Shown here one piece after another: positions 1 to 6,300 of a stretch of 7,727 nt of DNA. Position numbers and translations under genes: made by a program. Each line of letters opens with the position of its first letter. Positions within the stretch are counted from its first letter, which is position 1. The stretch is from an uncultured Oscillospiraceae bacterium (GTDB taxonomy: Bacteria; Bacillota; Clostridia; Oscillospirales; Acutalibacteraceae): the NCBI GenBank assembly GCA_905193225.1, contig CAJJNV010000036.1, positions 1-7,727 of the forward strand. Direction: 5' to 3'. Below the pieces are notes generated by a model. It did no database searches. It saw only the letters and a list, made by a program, of their open reading frames with translations, and had not been told where the DNA came from.

Positions 1-103
1 GACGGCGGGTAAGGGTAAACCTTCTGCGGAAAAAGGGTGCGGGAACGTGTTTTTCAAATCGGTTTTTTTCTTTTGATGCGCAAATAAAAAGGTTTGAAAG
101 CAT
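1..103 (-). CDS. Partial N terminus of a divergent gene, possibly an alpha-L-rhamnosidase-like (GH78-type) protein
   Basis: An ATG at 103-101 on the minus strand opens a frame that stays open for 34 codons to the window edge, so the rest of the gene lies outside. A GAGGTG ribosome binding site (115-110) sits 6 nt before the ATG, and a TTGTTT-17-TAAAAT promoter lies just upstream; this signal set is the main reason to call it real. The product starts MLSNLF, has no signal peptide, and contains APFFRRRFTL at residues 21-30. From memory of the family, cytoplasmic alpha-L-rhamnosidases (Bac_rhamnosid_N region) often begin with a similar A-P-x-x-R-(K/R)-x-F-T stretch, and that role would suit a glycan-degrading neighbourhood. 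The functional guess rests on about ten residues and is weak. The gene call itself is fairly sure. Confidence 0.6.
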   Translation of the reverse strand, partial: MLSNLFICASKEKNRFEKHVPAPFFRRRFTLTRR

Positions 104-121
104 TTTTGTCACCTCAAGTAT

Positions 122-150
122 ATTTTACTACATTTTCTCCCCGAAAACAA
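122..150 (-). promoter_or_regulatory. Promoter of the left-edge minus-strand gene
   Basis: On the minus strand TTGTTT (150-145) and TAAAAT (127-122) are separated by exactly 17 nt. Transcription would start near 119-115, giving a leader of only about 12-16 nt ahead of the ATG at 103. The design matches the other three promoters in the window. Confidence 0.6.
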
Positions 151-355
151 CGGTTTATTTTTAAATATCTGTTTTGTTTCCTTTTTTAGGCCGGAAAGAG
201 TCTTTCGGCAACAAAACCCGCAAAGCTTGTGAAAGAGCGCCTGTGTTGCTGCCGAAAGAAGTAATATCGCTGCCGTTCATTCTTTGCTCAATGAATATGG
301 GATGTCGGCCATAGCTGCCGAAGAACGGGAGGTGCGAGGACAGGTGCGCGGCTTT

Positions 356-393
356 GGACGCTGAGGCAATCAGCGCAAGCTGATCGGAGGGAG
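356..393 (-). repeat. REP-like hairpin unit, AGC-stem type (copy 1)
   Basis: Read on the minus strand: CTCCCTCCG, then a 6-bp stem ATCAGC/GCTGAT (plus-strand 369-374 with 379-384) with a 4-nt loop, then TTGCCTCAGCGTCC. It matches the unit at 7523-7560 through most of its length, differing mainly by transitions. Confidence 0.6.
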
Positions 394-461
394 GCTTTAA
401 TGTGTCGGCAAGTGTGGTGTTAAAACGCAGCTTTGTTTTGTCGGCGGGACTGTTGGTGATG

Positions 462-500
462 CTCCCTCCGGTCTCGGCCGCGCCGCGACTGCCTCGGCGG
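462..500 (+). repeat. REP-like hairpin unit, TCGGC-stem type (copy 1)
   Basis: CTCCCTCCG is followed by GTCTCGGC (471-478) pairing with GCCGCGAC (482-489) with one mismatch and a 3-nt loop, then TGCCTCGGCGG. It matches the unit at 7411-7449, read on the other strand. Confidence 0.58.
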
Positions 501-625
501 TATGACCGGATGCACAGCCGCAACGGAACTGTAATGCATTGTAAGGGATTATGTGTGCCGCAGGGAAGAAACGGGTGAAGCCGTTAAGAAATACGCTTTT
601 TATGCGGCACAACATTTCTTCCTAC

Positions 626-654
626 TTGTAAAAACTTTTTTTGTGTGCTAAAAT
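626..654 (+). promoter_or_regulatory. Promoter of rsmA and the downstream membrane gene
   Basis: TTGTAA (626-631) and TAAAAT (649-654) are 17 nt apart, with an extended -10 TG at 646-647. The predicted start near 661 leaves a leader of about 15 nt, with the AGGAG at 664-668 almost at the 5' end. Confidence 0.72.
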
Positions 655-675
655 ATCGGCGACAGGAGTGATACC

Positions 676-1536
676 GTGGAGCTTACAAATTTAGCCGACA
701 TAAAGAAATTACTTTTAAAAAACGGCATCGTGCTGACAAAGGCGCGGGGTCAGAATTTTATAATAAATCCGTCGGTCTGTCCACGTATGGCCGAGGAATG
801 CGGAGCGGGAAAGGACGATGGAGTGCTTGAGATAGGCCCGGGTATCGGTGTGCTGACTGCCGAGCTTGCAAAGGTAGCCGGCAAGGTGGTGTCCATCGAG
901 CTTGACAGCGGTCTTGTGCCCATTCTTTCCGAAACGTTAAGCAATTTTGACAATGTTAAGATAATAGAGGGAGATGCTTTAAAGCTTAATTTAAAGGAAA
1001 TTATCGAACGGGAATTTTCGGGGAAAAAGGTTTTTGTGTGCGCCAACATTCCCTATAATATTTCTTCAAAGCTGGTTATGAAGCTGCTTGAAAGCGATCT
1101 TAACATAGAGGCCGCAACCGTTATGGTGCAAAAGGAGTTTGCCGATCGTATCTGTGCAAAGGTGGGCAGCCGTCAAAGCGGTGCCATAACCGTCGGTGCA
1201 GCCTTTTTTGCAAGCTGTACCGAGCTTTTCGGCGTTTCGGCCGGAAGCTTTTTCCCGCCTCCCAAGGTGGACAGCACGGTTATGAAGCTTGTACCCTATA
1301 AACAGCCGCCGGTGGAGGTCAAAGATCGTAACTTCTTTATGAAAACGGTAAACGCAGGCTTTTGCCAGCGCAGAAAGACCCTTCAAAATTCTCTCGGATC
1401 GGGGCTTTCGGTCAGCAAGGCATCGGTGGAAAAGGCCCTTCTCGAAATGGGGAAAAATCCCCTTGCGAGAATAGAGGAGCTTGACCTGTTTGAGCTTGCC
1501 GAGCTTTCAAACAAGCTTTTTGAGGAGAAAAAATGA
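676..1536 (+). CDS. rsmA: 16S rRNA (adenine(1518)-N6/adenine(1519)-N6)-dimethyltransferase
   Basis: RsmA (KsgA) uses S-adenosylmethionine to dimethylate two adjacent adenines in the 3'-terminal helix of 16S rRNA, a late step in 30S assembly in the cytoplasm. The 286 residues match the usual family length. Visible motifs in order: GQNF at 25-28, SAM motif I ending EIGPGIG (52-58), the ribose-binding acidic residue E75 in SIELD, EGDAL (98-102), catalytic motif NIPYNIS (124-130, the family's N-L/I-P-Y), and FPPPKVDS (193-200) in the C-terminal part, followed by a QRRKTLQNSL stretch typical of the family. The start is GTG: AGGAG at 664-668 is correctly spaced and no in-frame ATG near it has a better site. 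It is first in an operon and its TGA overlaps the next ATG. Loss of KsgA classically gives kasugamycin resistance. Identification is very secure. Confidence 0.97.
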   Translation: MELTNLADIKKLLLKNGIVLTKARGQNFIINPSVCPRMAEECGAGKDDGVLEIGPGIGVLTAELAKVAGKVVSIELDSGLVPILSETLSNFDNVKIIEGDALKLNLKEIIEREFSGKKVFVCANIPYNISSKLVMKLLESDLNIEAATVMVQKEFADRICAKVGSRQSGAITVGAAFFASCTELFGVSAGSFFPPPKVDSTVMKLVPYKQPPVEVKDRNFFMKTVNAGFCQRRKTLQNSLGSGLSVSKASVEKALLEMGKNPLARIEELDLFELAELSNKLFEEKK

Positions 1537-2294
1537 AAAATAAGAGCTTTAAAAACCGATATCTGCTGCTCGACGAAATAAGAGGCTTTGCGGTAATTTG
1601 CATGGTGTTTTTCCACGCCTTTTATACCTGCTTTGATGTTTTCGGCCTCGATTTTGCGGGAAAGCTCATAACCTTCTTTTCGCCGGCCGAGCCGTTTTTT
1701 GCGGCGGGATTTGTATTTATATCAGGTATGTGCGGAATGTTTTCCAAAAATCCGTGGAAGAGGACGGTCATTCTTATGGGTGTGGCCTGCGGGCTTTCGG
1801 CGGTGACGTTTTTTATTACAAAGAACTTTGAATTTAACTGCTTTGTGGTTTTCGGAATAATCCATCTGCTGGCGATCAGCTGGCTGCTGCTTTCGGCGTT
1901 AAAGCCGGTGCTTTTGAAGATTGCTCCGCTTTTAGGATTGATTATAAACACCCTTTTGGCCGCCGCGTTTTTCAATGTCGAGCACGGATACATCGGCTTT
2001 GCCGGACTTAAATATGCTCTGCCCCAGTCGCTTTATTCGGGCAATTTCCTTTGGATACTGGGCTTTCCAAGCAAGTCATTTGCGTCGGCCGATTATTTTC
2101 CGGTTTTGCCGTGGGTATTTATATTCTTTGCGGGATTTTTCTTTTGCAGAATGTTTAAAAACGGGTTGCCCGGGATTTTCAGAAAAGATCCCATTCCGCC
2201 CTTTTCCTTCGTGGGCAGGCACGCCCTCATAATTTATATCGCCCATCAGCCGATCATCTATCTTTTGGGCGAGCTTATAAACGCCGTTTTTTAA
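1533..2294 (+). CDS. DUF1624 / heparan-alpha-glucosaminide N-acetyltransferase-like membrane protein
   Basis: This is a multi-pass inner-membrane protein of 253 residues with about seven hydrophobic segments (roughly 15-35, 50-68, 73-93, 100-118, 123-143, 186-206, 228-250). It matches the small bacterial DUF1624 (HGSNAT catalytic-like) family: RYLLLDEIRGFAVICMVFFH near the N terminus with H28, FGIIHLLAI with H111, a YFPVLPW turn ending at W194, and the C-terminal GRHALIIYIAHQP with H238. Eukaryotic relatives move acetyl groups across membranes to a glucosamine; the bacterial substrate is generally unknown, so transmembrane acyl transfer is inference. GAGGAG (1522-1527) lies 5 nt before the ATG inside the end of rsmA, and the ATGA overlap implies translational coupling. 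I see no functional link to rRNA methylation beyond shared transcription. Confidence 0.82.
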   Translation: MKNKSFKNRYLLLDEIRGFAVICMVFFHAFYTCFDVFGLDFAGKLITFFSPAEPFFAAGFVFISGMCGMFSKNPWKRTVILMGVACGLSAVTFFITKNFEFNCFVVFGIIHLLAISWLLLSALKPVLLKIAPLLGLIINTLLAAAFFNVEHGYIGFAGLKYALPQSLYSGNFLWILGFPSKSFASADYFPVLPWVFIFFAGFFFCRMFKNGLPGIFRKDPIPPFSFVGRHALIIYIAHQPIIYLLGELINAVF

Positions 2295-2325
2295 ATCTTT
2301 ATTATAAATGCCGTTAAAAAAACTA

Positions 2326-2354
2326 TTGCAAATTTTCAAGAAATAAATTACAAT
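2326..2354 (+). promoter_or_regulatory. Promoter of the dCMP deaminase gene
   Basis: TTGCAA (2326-2331) and TACAAT (2349-2354) have a 17-nt spacer. A start near 2361 puts the AGGAG at 2365-2369 a few nt into the message. This favours ATG 2378 over ATG 2372 as the translation start. No terminator is visible between the preceding membrane gene and this promoter, so read-through is also possible. Confidence 0.7.
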
Positions 2355-2377
2355 AGAGCAGAAGAGGAGAGATGTTT

Positions 2378-2866
2378 ATGCAACGGACCGACAAAAACAA
2401 TTATTACCTCGATATTGCCGAAACGGTTCTCGAAAGGGGAACCTGCCTTCGCCGCAATTTCGGTGCAATAATCGTTAAAAACGACGAGATCGTTTCGACC
2501 GGATACACCGGTGCTCCGAGAGGCAGGAAAAACTGCATCGACCTTGGGGTTTGCCTGCGTGAGAAAATGCAGATTCCCAGAGGCGAGAGATATGAGCTTT
2601 GCCGCTCGGTCCATGCCGAAGCAAACGCCATAATAAGCGCCGCCCGGGACAAAATGATCGGCGCAACCATGTACCTGGCCGGCAGAGAAGCCGAATCGGG
2701 TGAGCTTGTCAACAATATGAACTCCTGTTCTATGTGCAAAAGAATGATAATAAACGCCGGCATCGACCGCGTGGTAATACGCCGTACCCCCACCGACTAT
2801 GAAACGGTTATCGTGCGCGACTGGGTGTTCAACGACGATTCCCTTTCCGGCTCGTCGGGATATTGA
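2378..2866 (+). CDS. dCMP deaminase family protein (ComEB-like)
   Basis: A zinc-dependent cytoplasmic deaminase, most likely converting dCMP to dUMP and so feeding dTMP synthesis. With the start at 2378 it has 162 residues, a usual family length. The zinc site is clear: H79-A-E81 (E81 the general acid/base) and C117-S-M-C120. The stretches STGYTGAPRG and NCIDLGVC...CRSVHAEANAI match the dCMP deaminase subgroup rather than free cytidine or tRNA-adenosine deaminases. The usual PCxxC is SCSMC here, a mild variant. Two ATGs compete: 2372 lies only 2 nt after AGGAG (2365-2369), while 2378 lies 8 nt after it, so I chose 2378 (the longer form adds two residues). The gene has its own promoter and a long 3' region before its terminator. 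ComEB is named for its place in the B. subtilis competence operon; no competence genes are seen here. Confidence 0.88.
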   Translation: MQRTDKNNYYLDIAETVLERGTCLRRNFGAIIVKNDEIVSTGYTGAPRGRKNCIDLGVCLREKMQIPRGERYELCRSVHAEANAIISAARDKMIGATMYLAGREAESGELVNNMNSCSMCKRMIINAGIDRVVIRRTPTDYETVIVRDWVFNDDSLSGSSGY

Positions 2867-2869
2867 TTT

Positions 2870-3020
2870 TGATGCCCGTTTTTCGGCATCGGGTTGTTAT
2901 ACCAATTGCTGATGCTGATTTTTCCGCATCTGATTTTGGCGTCGATTGTTGATGCCGATTTTCCGTATCGATTTTTTAACAACTTACATCGGATGCTTAT
3001 TATTGGCAGTTTAGCATCGA
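2870..3020 (+). repeat. Tandem 40-nt hairpin units in the deaminase 3' region
   Basis: TGATGC recurs at 2870, 2910 and 2950, exactly 40 nt apart. Each copy opens a hairpin of about 20 nt: GATGCC/GGCATC (2871-2876 with 2885-2890), GATGC/GCATC (2911-2915 with 2926-2930), and GATGC/GTATC (2951-2955 with 2965-2969, one G-U pair). A looser fourth copy pairs GATGC (2992-2996) with GCATC (3014-3018). Units 1 and 2 agree at about 17 of the first 21 positions; the second halves are more diverged. The third hairpin is followed by a T6 run (2972-2977) and could act as a weak terminator. Confidence 0.6.
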
Positions 3021-3098
3021 CCGTTTAGTCTTGATTTGCGCGGCAACAAACAACATTTTTCCTGCAAACCCGCAGGACAAACAGAATACAGCAATACA

Positions 3099-3138
3099 GC
3101 GAACAGATTGAAGCTTTTTTCGGTTTGTTCGCTTTTAT
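3099..3138 (+). terminator. Rho-independent terminator of the deaminase transcript
   Basis: A 14-bp stem pairs 3099-3112 with 3119-3132, including three G-U pairs, around a 6-nt loop; the outer seven pairs GCGAACA/TGTTCGC are perfect. TTTTAT follows at once (3133-3138). It lies about 235 nt after the deaminase stop, so the message would carry the hairpin array in its 3' untranslated region. Confidence 0.8.
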
Positions 3139-3180
3139 TGTAATAAAAGGGATTTAATCGCGTTTATATTTGCAAATGAG

Positions 3181-3217
3181 AATTATAAATGGTGGCATTT
3201 ACCACTGTGAAATAATT
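3181..3217. promoter_or_regulatory. Nested inverted repeats upstream of the galactosidase promoter, possible operator
   Basis: TAAATG-GTGG-CATTTA (3186-3201) is a perfect 6+6 inverted repeat. An overlapping one, GTGG-N6-CCAC (3192-3205), uses the loop of the first, and AATTAT/ATAATT (3181-3186, 3212-3217) frames both. The site ends about 35 bp before the -35 element, suitable for an activator or for a repressor with an auxiliary site. A weak second terminator is the other option, since a T6 run follows at 3216-3221. Confidence 0.4.
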
Positions 3218-3252
3218 TTTTGTTATAAACATAAAAAATCTACAAAAAGGCG

Positions 3253-3281
3253 TTGCAATATCAAAAAAAACAAGCTATAAT
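3253..3281 (+). promoter_or_regulatory. Promoter of the secreted galactosidase gene
   Basis: TTGCAA (3253-3258), 17 nt, then a perfect TATAAT (3276-3281). The AT-rich 3211-3250 just upstream resembles an UP element. The predicted start falls at about 3288, which coincides with the upstream in-frame ATG and rules that ATG out as the translation start. Confidence 0.82.
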
Positions 3282-3317
3282 GCGGGTATGAGGCAATTTT
3301 ATATTTGGAGGATCGAT

Positions 3318-6300
3318 ATGAAAGTAAACTTATTCAAAAAGACGGTTGGGCTTTTTCTTGCCATGGCAGTTATGCTTTCTGCGGTGCCCTTTGCTTCGGC
3401 TGCTGCCGAAATAAAGGCTGCCGGCAACAAGAGCATAAATGTTATGGATCTTGAGCTTGCCGTGACCGGCCAAAAAGAATTTCTTAAAAACAAGGGAATG
3501 GGCTCCCGCGACACCCGCCTTTCGGTGGGCGACCAGGCAGTCACCTCCCGCAACGGATTTGTCATTCGTCCCGATTCCAAGGGTGCAAAGCCCAATGTGG
3601 CCGATGTAAATATCGACCTCACCAAGCTTGACACCGAGGTGACCTATTTCTCGGCCATCGTGGGTAACGACGACAATTCTCCCATAATCAGAGCCTACGG
3701 TGTCAACGGATCGGCCCGGTGCATCATTCTGGCCGACGGAAAGACCCTCACCGATACCGCAACCATAACCCCCGGTGATATGTATCGTGTGGGATGCGTA
3801 ATCCCCGCAGGCACAAAGACTCTCACCCTCAGAACCACCGATGTTGAGGGTGACAACTACCTTGACTACTGCGACTGGATCGAGCCTACACTCTATGAAA
3901 AGGCTCCCTCGGCAGGCGTTATTAAGGATCTTTACACCGATTATAATGCGACCCCCAACACCGTGCTGTCGGCCGAAGGAGCTATCGGCGTCAGATTCAA
4001 TGTTAAGGAAGCCTTTTCCGAAATAACCGTTAAAAAGGAATTTTCCGAAACCGACGTTGTCGGCTCACTTTACGAATTCAAATATTCGTATGGCCGCTCG
4101 CTTCAGAACAAACCTGTTGCTACCATTACCGAGCCTGATGTTGACGGATCTTCCCTTACCTTCAATTTTGAAAGTATCGTTCCCGCAGGGGAATATATCT
4201 TTGTTGTGGACGGCCTTAAGAACATAAAGGTAAACAGCTCTGCTTTCGGATATTGCTATGCCGACGGCAACGCTTCTGTCGGCCTTGTAAATATGTCCAT
4301 CAAGTTTGTTGATCAGGTTGAAGATTATCTTGACACTCCCTCTGACGAGCCCTTCTTTACCAAGAAGACTACTGCCGTTTCGGGTGTTGAAAAGCAGCGT
4401 GCCCAGGATACATACAATAACCTCATCAACAATCTTGCCGATTTTCCCTCCTCGGTAAATATCGGAGAGGACAGCTATTCAGGCTTCCCCACCCCCGATT
4501 TCACCGTTAAATCGAAAGATACGGCTGATGACGAGCTTCATCACTGCATTACCAACGACATCACCCTAAAGCACAAAAGCGGCCTTGAGTTTATACTTAA
4601 AACCGCCTTCTATTACGATTATGCCGCCCTTGAATGGACTGTATATGTAACAAATGCGGCAAGTGAAAATTCCCCCATCGTGTCGAATTTCTACGGCTGT
4701 AAGGATTATAAATTCGTGGGAAGCGACCCCACCATTTTAACCAACAACTCCGACTTTGAGTCGAGTGAAGCCCCCTACCGTACCGACACTATCACAATTG
4801 CCGACGGCGAAACGATAACCGATTCGCCCTATAACGGCCGTTCGTCGGACGAAGCCTTCCCCTATTACAACTTTGAATACGGCGACAAGGGCGCCCTTAT
4901 TGCTGTTGGTTGGTCGTCCACCTGGCAGACCGACTTTACCTATAAGGATGGTGTTACCACCTTCTCCGACAAGCAGAAGGTATTCAGCTCCTACATTAAG
5001 CCCGGCGAGGTTGCAAGAACACCTCTCACCGCTATGGTGCTTTATGACGGAAGAGATAAGGACCGTGCAACCAACCTTTGGAGAAACTGGTTTATCGACT
5101 GCAATATGTACCGCGACAACGGTAAGGATCTTGTCGATCCCTTTGTAGCCGGTGTAACTTCCATCAAATACAATGAGATGCTCAACGCCAACACCGAAAA
5201 TCAAAAGGAATCCATAAAGGCATATGTCGATGCAAATGTGGACATTGACGTGTGGTGGATGGATGCAGGATGGTATCCCTGCAATGAACCCGGCAGCACA
5301 AACCGCGACTGGAGAAATACCGGTAACTGGACTCCCGATACCGAGCGTTTCCCCGATAAATTCAAGGAAATTTCCGAATACGCCAATCAGAATGACATAA
5401 AGACCCTGCTTTGGTTTGAGCCCGAGCGTGTCGGAATGGTTTATACCGACGGTCAGGCGCTGGATGATTCCTGCGTCAAGCGTGAGTGGCTTATCGGATA
5501 CGGCGAAGAAAACGAAAGCGCATATGAAGAGCGCTATTACCGCCAGCTGGATATCGGTAACGATGAGTGCAGAGAATGGCTTAAATCCCAGGTCGCCAAG
5601 GTGCTCACCGAGGGCGGAATTTCCATCTACCGCGAGGATCTCAACATCGGCCGCTCGGAAACCAACTATAACCTCTATAACGCCGCTCATCCCGATCGCG
5701 CCGGTATAACCGAAAACAAGTGTGTACAGGGTCATTATGACTACTGGAAATACCTTATCGGGCTTGATCAGGTTGAATTGCTTGACTCCTGCGCATCGGG
5801 CGGTCACAGACTGGACATCGAATCCATGAGACTGGCCGTTTCGCTCCATCCCAGCGATTACAACCACAATGATATGATCGCAAAGCAGGTTGCAAACTAT
5901 AACCTCTGCTCCTGGATTCCCTTTGTGGGTGCAAACTCGGCCGAAAACAGAACCATGGTCGACGAATACACCCTCCGCTCGGCATATCGCCCGGCGCTCG
6001 TGCTTCAGTACGATCCCCCCAGCCAGCAAACCGATAAGCTCAACCGCCTGCTCACCGAATGGAGAGGTATAAGCAAGTATTTCTACGACGACATTTATCA
6101 GTTTACCTATGAGACCTATTCGAGAAATGAGCTTTATTCCTACGGTTACATAGATCGTGAGGCTCAGGAAGGCTATGCAATGGTTTACAACCGCAACGAG
6201 GTTGAGAAAAACCGTTTCATCAAGCTTAAAGGTCTTAACGAGGACGATACCTACGAGATTACCTTTGCATCGGGTGCTGCTGCGGTGACCGCAACCGGTA

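Larger units (their letters stand above)
356..500. repeat. Composite inverted hairpin element, left copy
   Basis: Two REP-like hairpin units face outward from a core of about 70 bp. The left unit (356-393, minus strand) has an ATCAGC/GCTGAT stem and the right unit (462-500, plus strand) a TCGGC/GCCG-type stem. Both share the flanks CTCCCTCCG before the stem and TGCCTC(A/G)GCG after it. The same pair of units occurs at 7411-7560 in opposite orientation. The structure resembles bacterial BIME or MITE-like intergenic elements. No encoded protein is seen. Confidence 0.6.
104..675. other. Divergent intergenic region with no convincing gene
   Basis: This 572-bp gap separates the left-edge minus-strand gene from rsmA. 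It holds both divergent promoters and the composite hairpin repeat at 356-500. There is also a long-range imperfect stem, CTTTCGGCAACA (202-213) against TGTTG/GCCGAAAG (244-258) with a small bulge, not followed by a T-run. Minus-strand frames at 161-523 and 397-615 lack ribosome binding sites and recognisable protein sequence and run through the repeat, so I treat the stretch as non-coding. Confidence 0.6.
2867..3317. other. Intergenic region between the deaminase and galactosidase genes
   Basis: This 451-bp stretch has no convincing coding frame. In order it holds the hairpin array (2870-3020), a small CCTGC/GCAGG hairpin (3061-3076) without a T-run, a strong terminator (3099-3138), a nested inverted repeat that may be an operator (3181-3217), an AT-rich stretch just before the -35 element that could act as an UP element, the galactosidase promoter (3253-3281), and the ribosome binding site. 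Confidence 0.7.

Noticed and set aside
202..258. Long-range stem CTTTCGGCAACA with TGTTG/GCCGAAAG as an RNA gene or riboswitch
   Set aside because: There is a single bulged stem with a loop of about 30 nt, no further conserved structure I recognise, and it is not in the predicted leader of either flanking gene.
161..615. Minus-strand frames of 120 and 72 codons in the left intergenic region
   Set aside because: They overlap the hairpin repeat, have low-complexity content, no adequate ribosome binding site and no family resemblance.
2287..2320. Terminator between the membrane protein and the deaminase genes
   Set aside because: Only an AT-only inverted repeat, TTTTTTAA/TTAAAAAA, is present, with no GC stem, and it overlaps the deaminase promoter region.
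2870..3020. CRISPR array as explanation for the 40-nt periodicity
   Set aside because: The conserved part is short and drifts between copies, there are no near-identical repeats with unique spacers of even length, and no cas genes are present.
3061..3077. CCTGC/GCAGG hairpin as a terminator
   Set aside because: The stem is short and no T-run follows on either strand; the strong terminator lies just downstream at 3099.
4737..6029. A 430-codon open frame on the minus strand inside the galactosidase gene
   Set aside because: It lies opposite the conserved GH36 catalytic region, whose motifs are intact; the long antisense frame follows from the codon bias of the real gene. It shows no recognisable family motifs.
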